Shown in pieces: positions 34,419 to 43,411 of a DNA stretch of 64,000 nucleotides (positions within the stretch are counted from its first letter, which is position 1; every line of letters begins with the position of its first letter). Source of the DNA: Euryarchaeota archaeon UBA558 (GTDB taxonomy: Archaea > Thermoplasmatota > Poseidoniia > Poseidoniales > Thalassarchaeaceae); assembly GCA_002507175.1 (NCBI GenBank), contig DAZE01000016.1:39243-103242 (forward strand). Direction: 5' to 3'. A program made the translations under genes and the position numbers. The notes under the pieces are model-generated. The model worked only from the letters and a program-made list of their open reading frames with translations, had not been told where the DNA came from and searched no databases.

Positions 34419-37400
34419 TTGTGCATCGAGAACGCTGTGCGGACACCGATCGTACTGGCCCTCATCATTATTCTCGCACCGTACGGGAGTTCGACAGAGG
34501 GCACCAAGATTATGGATCATTCTGGGGATTCGATCTTGGAGGATCTCTCACCAGTTGTTCAATCTGCTTTCAACAGAGCAATGTCCGATGATTCCGATTT
34601 TGAAGCTCATCGAGGGGCTTGGATCCTACTATCGAATAGTGGTTTTGAGGTCCTTGCACAAATGCTTCCAGCCGGTCAATTGATTGAATTAGATTGGATA
34701 AAAGGAGCGTATTTATGGAGTCCAAATCAGAAAACAAGTCAACTGAAGGCACTTGAACTATTGAAGGAATCAAGTGTGGTTGAGATCTTCATCCCTGATA
34801 GCGTAGAGCGTCAAACCCCTCGCTTTGTCCCGAATGATCCCGACTACCCAGATCAATGGCATTTGGATAATTCGGGCCAATCCGGAGGAACCATCGGGGA
34901 GGACGTGAACATAACCAGTGCATGGAATAACTTGAACGGGTCAGGAGTAACAATATCGATTGTCGATGATGGCTTAGATCACAACCATCCTGACATCAGT
35001 CCGAATTATGTCCCATCCCTATCGTATGATTTTTGCTCCTCGGATACCGATCCACAGCCAGTCGGGAACGACGCACATGGTACTGCTGCTGGAGGAGTCG
35101 CCGGAGCATTGGGTAACAATGGCATCGACGTAGTTGGAGCAGGATTTGGAGCGAGTTTAGCCGGAAGTAGGCTCATTGCATGCTCATCACCTGACTCATT
35201 GGAGGCTCAGGCACTTTCTTTCATGTCCCAATCAATAGACATCTACTCGAACTCATGGGGGCCATCGGACGATGGTGCTACGCTAATTGGCCCAGGTCCT
35301 CTAACACTTGCTGCGATGGAAGACGGGGTCTACAACGGTCGAGGAGGTCTAGGAAACATCTACACATGGGCTGCTGGTAATGGCCTGCAATCTGATGATG
35401 ATTCAAACGCAGATGGATACACCAACAGTAGATTCACAATAGCTGTCACCGCCGTAGATCACAACGGGGAGCAGTCCTACTATGCAGAACCAGGGGCCAA
35501 CATCTTGGTGTCTGCTCCTTCGAATGGGGCTGGAGTGGGGATTACAACTACGGATATTGTTGGATCTCCCGGGTACACTAATGGCGACACGACGAGTGAC
35601 TTCGGGGGCACCTCAAGCGCAACGCCTCTTGTTTCAGGGGTTATATCCCTGATTCTGGAAGCTAACCCTAACCTTACATGGAGGGATGTGCAGGAGGTAC
35701 TCGTTCAATCATCCCGAAAGAATGACTTCAACGATCCCTCGTGGATATTAAACCAAGGTGGGCATTGGTTTTCGCACAAGTATGGATTCGGGGTAATAGA
35801 TGCAGGATCAGCGACTGGTCTTGCAGTCAACTGGACGATGCTTGCACCTGAGACAAACTTGACTTACGGGCCATCCAGTTCACCAATCGCGATTCCAGAT
35901 ACCAATGATTGGGTTGTCTCTGATTTTACAGTTACAGAACATCTGAACGTCGAAACAATAGACATTATTGTAGATATCACACATCCAAATCGCGGTGATT
36001 TGGAGATTGAAATTGTATCACCTCATGGAACGGTTTCAACGTTGAGGTCCCCCAACGGAGATAACGGCGAGGATATACAAGACTGGAGTTTTGGTTCCGT
36101 TGCTCATTGGGGGGAGTCCTCGAATGGCACGTGGAGCCTGAGAATAAGAGACGCTGCCTCTGGTAACGCAGGGGTTCTGAACACATGGAGTCTGATCTTA
36201 CATGGCATAGACACTCAGAGCGACCATGACAGCGATGGTCTGCTCACAATTGATGAAGTTGGTACTTATGGGACAGATCCATATGTTTGGGACACCGATA
36301 GCGATAGTCTGAGCGATTCATCGGAGTTGGAGAACGGTACCGATCCATTGTCGTCCGACACTGACTTGGATGGGCTCTTGGATGGTATTGAGATATTGAT
36401 ACACTCTACTGACCCACTGAGCCCAGATACTGATGGGGATGGGTTATTGGACGGTCAAGAAATCATGATTTACCTGAGTGATCCACTGAGCCCGGACCAG
36501 GATTCCGATGGCGATTTCTACTATGAGTTCGACGATTGTGATGACACTAATGCGCTCATAAACCCTGGAAGGCCTGAGGTGTTGAATGGTCTAGATGACG
36601 ATTGTGATATCAATGTCGATGAGGGATTCAATTTCACTGACAGGGATTTTGATGGTTTGAAAGATTGGAACGAGTTCCATGTCCATCAGACTGATTATCT
36701 TAACTCTGATACTGATGGAGATGGCTTATCGGACGGAGATGAGATCTTGATTTTCTCCACGGATCCACTCGTTGTCGACCTTGACTCAGATCAAGACGGG
36801 AGGTATTGGTTTGAGGACTGCAACGATGATGACCCACTAATATCCCCAGATGGTACAGAATTTTTAGACGGGATAGACAATGATTGTGACAACGAAGTGG
36901 ACGAGGACTTCGTGAGTACGGATCTAGATCTTGACGGGGTCTTTGATTTCGAGGAATTCAATATCTATCTAACGAACCCGGTAAATCCTGATTCGGACGG
37001 AGACGGGCTTTCCGACGGGCATGAGATCTTGAATAGCCTGACAGACCCTCTTTCCTTTGATTCAGACTCAGATTCAGATGGCTTCTATTGGTTCGAGGAC
37101 TGTGATGATAGCGATCCTAACAGTTCTCCCATCAGCCCGGAGCTACTCGACAAGAAAGACAACGATTGTGATGGATTTGAGGACGAAGATTACATTGACA
37201 TGGATCGGGATGGCGACGGCCTCTCGGATTATGATGAGGTTCACATTCATGATACAATGCCCCTAGATGGAGATACAGATGGCGATATGTTGTCCGATGG
37301 GGATGAGATCAACGAGTTTGGAAGTGATCCAAGGAAGTTTGATCAAGATTCAGATGGCGACGGATTCTATTGGTTCGAAGACTGTGATGACGATGATTCA

Positions 37401-38033
37401 CTCACCAAACCCAGCGGCATCGAGACTTGGGACGGTAAAGATCAGGATTGTGACGGAAGTATAGACGAAGGCATAGATAGACTATCAGAGTTGGATCATA
37501 CAGTTACACTCCTACCTTGGGAGGCATCCAACGTCACATTCAGACTGGAACCACCGGATTTTCCAGATGGGGTCGTCACAGTTTCTCAATGGAGAGTCAA
37601 TGGCGCCACGGTGAACAAAACTCAGGAAGGGGGCTTGGAATTGGATGTACTGGATTGTGGCAATGCAAATCCAAGTACAACCGTTCTGCAACTTTGTGAC
37701 TCTTCGAGTTCCAGTTACATTCAGTTGGTCTTTGTCGACTCTGGTGTTGAGACTGTTTTGGAATGGCAGGTTGAGGTGAGGGTTTGGTCTCCCCCTACGA
37801 CCATCTTAGAGGATTTCTTGGCCTTGATTGGAGAGGTTTCCCTGCCTGCACTGGGCGCAGTAGTCCTAATTTTCGTTTCAATGGCCTCATCAGCAGTCCT
37901 TTTCACAAAGAGGAGGAGTGCCATTCTGAACGAGGCCATTCTCTCTTACGGATTACCAGAGAAGGGAGGCGGCATACAAGATTCCGTCAACAGGAACGTA
38001 CCAGCAGCACCCGACTTCAATAATCAGAAATGA
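34419..38033 (+). CDS. Surface subtilisin-like protease with P domain and calcium-binding repeats
   Basis: A 1204-residue S8 protease. A signal peptide (about 9-25) is followed by a prodomain-like region, then the catalytic domain with Asp183 (VDDGLDH), His220 (AHGTAAGG) and Ser399 (GGTSSATP). A proprotein-convertase P domain (about 490-595) follows. From about residue 600 come repeated DxDGDGLSDGDE calcium units alternating with four MopE-type DCDD...DNDCDGxxDE motifs. A C-terminal helix (about 1140-1165) with a basic stop anchors it in the membrane. The start is TTG. It likely degrades extracellular protein. Confidence 0.88.
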   Translation: MCIENAVRTPIVLALIIILAPYGSSTEGTKIMDHSGDSILEDLSPVVQSAFNRAMSDDSDFEAHRGAWILLSNSGFEVLAQMLPAGQLIELDWIKGAYLWSPNQKTSQLKALELLKESSVVEIFIPDSVERQTPRFVPNDPDYPDQWHLDNSGQSGGTIGEDVNITSAWNNLNGSGVTISIVDDGLDHNHPDISPNYVPSLSYDFCSSDTDPQPVGNDAHGTAAGGVAGALGNNGIDVVGAGFGASLAGSRLIACSSPDSLEAQALSFMSQSIDIYSNSWGPSDDGATLIGPGPLTLAAMEDGVYNGRGGLGNIYTWAAGNGLQSDDDSNADGYTNSRFTIAVTAVDHNGEQSYYAEPGANILVSAPSNGAGVGITTTDIVGSPGYTNGDTTSDFGGTSSATPLVSGVISLILEANPNLTWRDVQEVLVQSSRKNDFNDPSWILNQGGHWFSHKYGFGVIDAGSATGLAVNWTMLAPETNLTYGPSSSPIAIPDTNDWVVSDFTVTEHLNVETIDIIVDITHPNRGDLEIEIVSPHGTVSTLRSPNGDNGEDIQDWSFGSVAHWGESSNGTWSLRIRDAASGNAGVLNTWSLILHGIDTQSDHDSDGLLTIDEVGTYGTDPYVWDTDSDSLSDSSELENGTDPLSSDTDLDGLLDGIEILIHSTDPLSPDTDGDGLLDGQEIMIYLSDPLSPDQDSDGDFYYEFDDCDDTNALINPGRPEVLNGLDDDCDINVDEGFNFTDRDFDGLKDWNEFHVHQTDYLNSDTDGDGLSDGDEILIFSTDPLVVDLDSDQDGRYWFEDCNDDDPLISPDGTEFLDGIDNDCDNEVDEDFVSTDLDLDGVFDFEEFNIYLTNPVNPDSDGDGLSDGHEILNSLTDPLSFDSDSDSDGFYWFEDCDDSDPNSSPISPELLDKKDNDCDGFEDEDYIDMDRDGDGLSDYDEVHIHDTMPLDGDTDGDMLSDGDEINEFGSDPRKFDQDSDGDGFYWFEDCDDDDSLTKPSGIETWDGKDQDCDGSIDEGIDRLSELDHTVTLLPWEASNVTFRLEPPDFPDGVVTVSQWRVNGATVNKTQEGGLELDVLDCGNANPSTTVLQLCDSSSSSYIQLVFVDSGVETVLEWQVEVRVWSPPTTILEDFLALIGEVSLPALGAVVLIFVSMASSAVLFTKRRSAILNEAILSYGLPEKGGGIQDSVNRNVPAAPDFNNQK
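36501..37480 (+). repeat. Four MopE/TSP3-like supermodules in the protease gene
   Basis: Copies beginning at about 36501, 36783, 37071 and 37347 have spacings of 282, 288 and 276 bases, or 92-96 residues. Each pairs a DCDD...DxDCDxxxDE cysteine-acidic motif with a DTDGDGLSDGDE calcium loop; the last copy lacks the second half. They are protein repeats, not a DNA array. Confidence 0.8.
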
Positions 38034-38035
38034 CC

Positions 38036-39364
38036 TCAATCATCCTCTTCCTCCAGCATCGAGTCGTCAACGCTGGCCCAACCATCTGGAGATTTAACAT
38101 CGATCGTTTGAACGTCTATGTCCTCGGTTTCCTCCTCTCTCCAGATTGGATCCTCCAAGATTCCGCTGAGCATCAATACATCGTCTTCATCAAGCCTGCT
38201 TTTTATAGTTGAAAGGCCCTTTTTCAATGGCAACAAATGTCCAATCGGTGTACCTGCAGTGACAAAGGGGTGCGTGGCCATTCCAATGAGTAGACCTCGG
38301 CTAGGGGCCCTTATCTCGACAGACTCCCGGGCATGTTCCGGATCGGTGACCGTCGCGACGACCTCATCAGACTCAATCAGAGAGCCCACGGGCGCGAGAA
38401 CATCCAACAAGCCCCCATGGTCGGATCTTATCCAAACGGATCCGGAAGCAAGTAGGCGGAATCTTGGGCTACTTGGGTAGCCTGGAATCATTCGCAATGA
38501 CCTCAAGACGTTAAGTATGCCGTAAGTTGCGATTTGCACGGCATCTGAGTCTATGGAGTTGGCACCACCGCCTTCGAAGGTGATACAGCCTATCTCAAAC
38601 TCATTTGACACCCTTCTGAGTGAACCTCGCGGCCCCAAGCCGTCGAGCAAGACCTCGGTGCCAAACGCCCTTGCTAGCATGCTACTCTTGGGATGTGCCA
38701 GATTTGCCCGGATGTGAGGAAGATTTGTCCTACCGCTTGCTGCAGAGTGAAGATCGATGACATAATCACTTGATTTTATGATCTTATTCCATATTCTACG
38801 AGCGATTCTCTGAGTAGTATTTCCTCCGGATTTACCAGGGAAATATCTATTCAGGTCTCTGCCATCAGGACTGTAGCGAGTTCTGGTTCTGTATCCTGGC
38901 AGGTTGACTATTGGCACTATTCTCAAAGTTCCAGACATGGTGTTCACATCAATCGCCTTTTCACTACCAAGTATCTGATTTGATTGCATGAAAGTCAGAG
39001 CTTGGGGGCCAACGAGCTCGTTTCCATGAATGGCGCCGAGTAATGTGACTGTCGGGCCAGGTCTGACCCCGTGAATCACCGTGATTGGTATGGGCCATGA
39101 CTCGCCAATCTCCGAGTCGATGAGGTTGAAAGGGACAGTCCTAACCTCTCCTGGCTTCACACTCCTCCTCTCGATCTTGTGTTTTCCTTGACCGGATTGC
39201 CTTGACCACTTCTCGGGCGTTGAAGTTTCTTCTTGTCCGGAGTCTTCTATCTCCCGGCGCCTGCGCTTTGGGATTTGATTGACAACCTTCAGGGGAGACC
39301 TACGTCTCTTTGAAGGTCTCCTGACTCCATTTCTAGAGCCATTGGTTTCAGCAGGGTCGGCCAA
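38036..39364 (-). CDS. Succinylglutamate desuccinylase/aspartoacylase family zinc hydrolase
   Basis: A 442-residue M14-like deacylase. Zinc and substrate residues appear in GAIHGNELVG (His, Glu), DLNRYFPG, DLHSAASGRTNLPH and the catalytic FEGGG. The N-terminal 75 residues are basic and low-complexity (RRPSKRRR, PKRRRRE), unusual for this family and perhaps a nucleic-acid or anionic-surface tether. The C-terminal 40 residues are acidic. The start is TTG, with a stop codon upstream in frame. The substrate is uncertain (an N-acyl amino acid or a modified peptide). Confidence 0.78.
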   Translation of the reverse strand: MADPAETNGSRNGVRRPSKRRRSPLKVVNQIPKRRRREIEDSGQEETSTPEKWSRQSGQGKHKIERRSVKPGEVRTVPFNLIDSEIGESWPIPITVIHGVRPGPTVTLLGAIHGNELVGPQALTFMQSNQILGSEKAIDVNTMSGTLRIVPIVNLPGYRTRTRYSPDGRDLNRYFPGKSGGNTTQRIARRIWNKIIKSSDYVIDLHSAASGRTNLPHIRANLAHPKSSMLARAFGTEVLLDGLGPRGSLRRVSNEFEIGCITFEGGGANSIDSDAVQIATYGILNVLRSLRMIPGYPSSPRFRLLASGSVWIRSDHGGLLDVLAPVGSLIESDEVVATVTDPEHARESVEIRAPSRGLLIGMATHPFVTAGTPIGHLLPLKKGLSTIKSRLDEDDVLMLSGILEDPIWREEETEDIDVQTIDVKSPDGWASVDDSMLEEEDD

Positions 39365-39453
39365 CGAACCTACGAACTAGGGGTATCAGATAAGTGACAC
39401 TGATGATGTGATACTTCCAAAATGATTGAATCCGGAGTTTTACGTGTATTGGC

Positions 39454-39936
39454 ATGGACAGGGACTTAGAGGAGTCAATTCAAGAAAAATACGCCAAAAA
39501 GAGTATCTGTTTTGGTTGCGGGCCATCGAACGATGAAGGATTAAAAATCCGTTCTTTCAAGTCGGGAAATGGACTGATTATGGAATTCAACCCAATGGAG
39601 AAACATCAGGCATTTCCAGGGATGATCAATGGCGGAATCATTGGTACGCTATTAGACTGCCATGGCAATTGGGCTGCAGCCATCTCTATCATGGAAAGAG
39701 ATGGGCTAAAGGAACCGCCCTGCACAGTAACGGCCAGTTATTCTGTGGCCCTCAAAAGACCCACGCCGTTTGGGCCCAAGATGATAGTTCATGCATGGGC
39801 GGAGAATCCATCAGAGTGGAATGATAGAGTGAGGATTAAAATGAGGATGGAATGTGGTGGAAAAACTTGTGCTGAAGGAGAGGGCTTGTTTGTTGCAGTC
39901 AAGGATGGCCACCCTGCATACCATCGATGGTCTTGA
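39454..39936 (+). CDS. PaaI-type hot-dog thioesterase
   Basis: A 160-residue single hot-dog domain. The helix-start GGIIGTLLDCHGNWAA carries the Asp typical of acyl-CoA thioesterases of the PaaI/YigI group. The N-terminal CFGCGPSNDEGL motif is common in this subfamily. It probably hydrolyses an acyl-CoA; the substrate is unknown. It is a single gene divergent from the zinc hydrolase and 50 bases before hel308. Confidence 0.8.
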   Translation: MDRDLEESIQEKYAKKSICFGCGPSNDEGLKIRSFKSGNGLIMEFNPMEKHQAFPGMINGGIIGTLLDCHGNWAAAISIMERDGLKEPPCTVTASYSVALKRPTPFGPKMIVHAWAENPSEWNDRVRIKMRMECGGKTCAEGEGLFVAVKDGHPAYHRWS

Positions 39937-39986
39937 CGCTGCACGTAAACGTCATCCTTTAGCGCCCTGACTTCGAGAGTGTCACA

Positions 39987-42515
39987 ATGGCGAGCGACGG
40001 GAAAGTCGGCCCCGGGTCCCTTGGGCTGCAAGCTGGCTTGGAAAATGCCATCAGGGATGTTCTGAATATAACTGAATTTTACCCGCCTCAAGCTGAGGGG
40101 ATCGAAAATGGTTTGACAGGTGGGAATCTGATGCTTTCTATTCCAACGGCAAGTGGAAAGTCAGCTGTTGCATATGTCTGCATGTTACAAAAAATCCTGA
40201 ATAATGAGGGGTCAAAGGGGATATACGTCGTTCCATTGAAGGCTCTGGCAAAAGAAAAGTTCGTTGAAATAAGCGCGCTATGTGAAGAGTTGGATTTGAA
40301 ATCAAGCCTTGCGGTGGGCGATAGAGGCAGCGAGGTCGGGTCTCTACAGGATTGGGACATACTTGTATGCACCAGCGAGCGGCTAGACTCACTGATCAGA
40401 TCCAAGCAAGACTTCCTTGATACAGTTGGCTGCTTAGTAATTGACGAATTCCACTTGATCGATGATCACGGGAGAGGTCCGACGTTGGAAATAATCATTT
40501 CTCGTGCGAGACATGAGAATCCGAATTGTCAGATAATTGCCCTATCCGCCACGGTTGGAAATGCAAACAAGGTTGCAGAGTGGCTTGATGCCAAATTAGT
40601 CACATCTGAATGGAGGCCGGTGGAGCTTAGGTCGGGAACCTTTTCTGATCTGATCCTAAAGATACACCGGGTTGACAGCAAAAACCTCGTTAAACTGCCG
40701 AACCCAAGGGCAGTAGCAGGCAATCCAAATCATGGGCTTCGCGCACTGATTTCTGATACTCTGAGTGAGAATGGCCAAGCATTAGTTTTCGTCAACTCGA
40801 GGGCATCCGCTCAAAAAGAGGCCCGAGAGCTTTCCAAGCATCTGATTCGTGAAACAAAAAAGGAAGAAGGAGTTAGTACTGGAAAAATTTCCCTTTGGCA
40901 AGGGGTGTCCACCAAACTTGTGGCTGCTGATGAAAACACAAGTATGGGGAAGGCGTTGTCTGACTGTGTCGCTGGAGGGGTGGGGTTCCACCATGCAGGG
41001 CTCTCTCCCAGACAGAGGGACATTGTCGAGGAGGCTTTCAAAGAAGGGGTTTTGGTGGCTCTAGTTGCAACTCCCACGCTAGCCCAAGGGGTAAATCTCC
41101 CCTCGAGAAGGGTCATTGTTCGTGATCACAGAAGATGGAACTCAACAGCCGGAGGGTCCCTGCCAATCCGAACCATGGAGATTAGACAGATGATGGGTAG
41201 GGCAGGAAGGCCCGGTTATGACCCTCATGGCGAGGGTATCGTCATTGCGAAGAACCCTAAGGAAGAGCAATTCATCGTCGACCGATACATCCTTGGAACC
41301 GTGGAGCCGGTGACCTCTAGATTAGCCACAGTTCAATCAGCGGGTGCAAGAGATGACCCCGCGTTGTTAACGCATATGTTGGCCTTGATAGCCACTGGTG
41401 GGATAGACAATAGATACTCATTGAGTAAGTTTTTGTCGAAGACCTTCCTAGCCAGCACCATACCCAAAGAAGGCCTGGAGGAAAGGATTGACAGGTCAAT
41501 AGGCTGGCTTGTCGAAAACGAAATGATCTCACGAATAGGGGAAGATGAAAATCTTGCTGAAAGAATCTCTGAGTCAGTTGAAGATGAAGACGTGGTTGAC
41601 CTCTGGGACGACGATGTGCCCAATTGGGCCATGGCAGCAAAGGGGATTGTGGACCTTGAGAAGGTATCAGATCCAATGGAATACAGAAAGGGCTTGTCGA
41701 ACAGAAAGGGACCTGCGATCTTTGGTTTCAGCCGTGCTAGCTCCATAGAAAAAAGCCAGTTAGAATCTGTCGAGGCGTTGACAATGACATATTCTGCGAC
41801 GATGCTAGGGAGGTCCGTGGCGAGGCTCTACCTGAGTCCATTGTCTGGCAGAGCATTGTACGATGGTCTGATCCGTGCGAGTCAGATATTGAATGGGATT
41901 GATGCTGTTGGGCAGATATCTCCATTTTCCCTAGTTCACCTTGTGACCTCAACACCAGACTTTCAGAAATTCTGGGTCAAAGGTAGCGAAATAGATCAGA
42001 TGGAGGCGTCATCAATCGCACATGAGAGGGAGAAGCTGTTGCCACCGGATCCCTTGGATGAGTTAGAGTGTGTTAAATCAACACTGATATTGATGGAATG
42101 GATGGAGGAGGCAAAAATGGCAGATTTAGAAAGAAGGTGGGGTGTTCAGCCCGGCGATCTACGATCAAGGGTGGAGGCTGCTGAATGGCTCCTGAGGGCC
42201 TCTATTAGGATACTGTCCGATTCGGAACACGAGTCTCTCAGCGATCTGACATTGGCACCCCCGCTGTTAGAAATCCTCAAGGAGACAAGGACAAGGCTAC
42301 AACACGGTTGCAAACCGGACATAATCCCATTGGTCGGGATCAGGGGAGTAGGCCGCAGCAGAGCCAGAGATTTAGTCAATAGATTGTCTGTAGAGTCAGT
42401 AAGGGATGTTGCTTCGATGACCGACAACGACCTCGAGAAGTTGGGTGGATTACAAGGGTGGAGCACTACACTAGCCTCGAACATCAGAAAAGAAGCCAGT
42501 AGAATTGTGAAGTAA
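39987..42515 (+). CDS. hel308: Hel308 family DNA helicase
   Basis: An 842-residue superfamily 2 helicase of the Hel308/Ski2-like type, acting on stalled or branched replication forks with 3'-5' polarity. Walker A is PTASGKS, motif Ia PLKALAKEK, motif II DEFH (DEVH/DEIH in most relatives), motif III ALSATV and motif VI QMMGRAGRPGYD. A winged-helix and ratchet domain follow, and the C-terminus has an HhH (IRGVGRSRARDLVNRL). It is longer than typical Hel308 (about 700-750) by loop insertions, one between residues about 280 and 310. It neighbours cgi121, as in many euryarchaea. Confidence 0.9.
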   Translation: MASDGKVGPGSLGLQAGLENAIRDVLNITEFYPPQAEGIENGLTGGNLMLSIPTASGKSAVAYVCMLQKILNNEGSKGIYVVPLKALAKEKFVEISALCEELDLKSSLAVGDRGSEVGSLQDWDILVCTSERLDSLIRSKQDFLDTVGCLVIDEFHLIDDHGRGPTLEIIISRARHENPNCQIIALSATVGNANKVAEWLDAKLVTSEWRPVELRSGTFSDLILKIHRVDSKNLVKLPNPRAVAGNPNHGLRALISDTLSENGQALVFVNSRASAQKEARELSKHLIRETKKEEGVSTGKISLWQGVSTKLVAADENTSMGKALSDCVAGGVGFHHAGLSPRQRDIVEEAFKEGVLVALVATPTLAQGVNLPSRRVIVRDHRRWNSTAGGSLPIRTMEIRQMMGRAGRPGYDPHGEGIVIAKNPKEEQFIVDRYILGTVEPVTSRLATVQSAGARDDPALLTHMLALIATGGIDNRYSLSKFLSKTFLASTIPKEGLEERIDRSIGWLVENEMISRIGEDENLAERISESVEDEDVVDLWDDDVPNWAMAAKGIVDLEKVSDPMEYRKGLSNRKGPAIFGFSRASSIEKSQLESVEALTMTYSATMLGRSVARLYLSPLSGRALYDGLIRASQILNGIDAVGQISPFSLVHLVTSTPDFQKFWVKGSEIDQMEASSIAHEREKLLPPDPLDELECVKSTLILMEWMEEAKMADLERRWGVQPGDLRSRVEAAEWLLRASIRILSDSEHESLSDLTLAPPLLEILKETRTRLQHGCKPDIIPLVGIRGVGRSRARDLVNRLSVESVRDVASMTDNDLEKLGGLQGWSTTLASNIRKEASRIVK

Positions 42516-42558
42516 ATGGCTGGAAAGGGTTGATTATCACTTCATTTGTCATAACACC

Positions 42559-43116
42559 ATGGAAGAACCAGTGCCGTGGTTCCCAATCTGGGGTTTTGAA
42601 CACGATCCAACAGAATCTATTGAAGAGAACCTGGCTACATTCATACAAACTCGGCCGAGTGATCGTTGGGGGCTCATACGAGACGGAGTAATCGCAAGTG
42701 ACCGTCATGCATGGGCAGCATGGAGTATGTTGAGGAGACTGGAATCTCGAGGGGATTGCATTGCCCGTAATCCAGACACCGAATTTCTCAGGATAATATC
42801 GGGTACTGGACAAATTGCCGAGGCCATCAGAAGATCGGGTTTGTCGGAGGGTGAGGGAAAAACCTGGCTTTTCTTTCTACCCGTGGACGGAACTGGGTCT
42901 CCACTCAATGAGGAGGGGGTCTCTACGGAAATTTACAATGAGCATTCGGATAGAGCCATTCACATGATTAGAAGCATCGGAGGGGAGCTGTTACCCATCA
43001 GGCCCGTACCGTCACAATCAGGTCTGGATAAAATTCGGATGACAGAATATGATGGGAGTAATTTGAGTCTCGAGGAGGCCTTTCTGCTTCATCTTTCAAA
43101 CTCGATAATTAATTGA
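42559..43116 (+). CDS. cgi121: KEOPS complex subunit Cgi121
   Basis: A 185-residue protein. The central DRHAWAAWSMLRRLESRGD helix followed by EFLRIISGTGQIAEAI is the Cgi121/TPRKB signature, where relatives read AGTRQI. KEOPS makes t6A37 on ANN-decoding tRNAs; Cgi121 binds the tRNA 3' end and activates Bud32. The N-terminal WFPIWGF segment replaces the usual beta-strand. It lies 43 bases after hel308, a conserved archaeal neighbourhood that supports the call. Confidence 0.75.
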   Translation: MEEPVPWFPIWGFEHDPTESIEENLATFIQTRPSDRWGLIRDGVIASDRHAWAAWSMLRRLESRGDCIARNPDTEFLRIISGTGQIAEAIRRSGLSEGEGKTWLFFLPVDGTGSPLNEEGVSTEIYNEHSDRAIHMIRSIGGELLPIRPVPSQSGLDKIRMTEYDGSNLSLEEAFLLHLSNSIIN

Positions 43117-43156
43117 ATCAGACAATCTGATAGGGGAGCTCCCCTTGCGATGATCA

Positions 43157-43402
43157 ATGTCGAGATTCTACGGGTACGGTGTCTGCTCTGTCTGCGAGAT
43201 AGGTTGCACTAAAGGCAATTACATTGATCACTCTGGTAAAAGGTACTGCTCGGCTTGTTGGATTGAGAAAGAGAACCCTAATCACCCAGACCTACAGAAA
43301 ATAAAGAGTGAGGTCAAGGAAGCTGCGGATAAATGGAAGCGGCAAAAATACGTGAAGGAGGATGGGCCATTACCGATAGGTCCCTACTCACACAGAAACT
43401 AG
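43157..43402 (+). CDS. Small zinc-finger protein, unknown function
   Basis: An 81-residue protein with two CxxC pairs, CSVC (about 10-13) and CSAC (about 32-35), likely one zinc site, then a charged helix (about 45-65) and a short tail. No family is recognised. The start is ATG, 40 bases after cgi121 and 9 bases before the peptidase gene, which supports expression as part of this run. It could bind nucleic acid or a partner protein. Confidence 0.68.
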   Translation: MSRFYGYGVCSVCEIGCTKGNYIDHSGKRYCSACWIEKENPNHPDLQKIKSEVKEAADKWKRQKYVKEDGPLPIGPYSHRN

Positions 43403-43411
43403 AGGGATCAT

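Noticed and set aside
34419..34512. Downstream ATG (34512) as the protease start
   Set aside because: It would remove the hydrophobic signal peptide needed for a secreted, membrane-anchored protease; the TTG at 34419 keeps it.
36501..37480. Possible CRISPR or DNA satellite array
   Set aside because: The repeats are 92-96-codon protein modules in frame, diverged at third positions, with no constant repeat-spacer structure.
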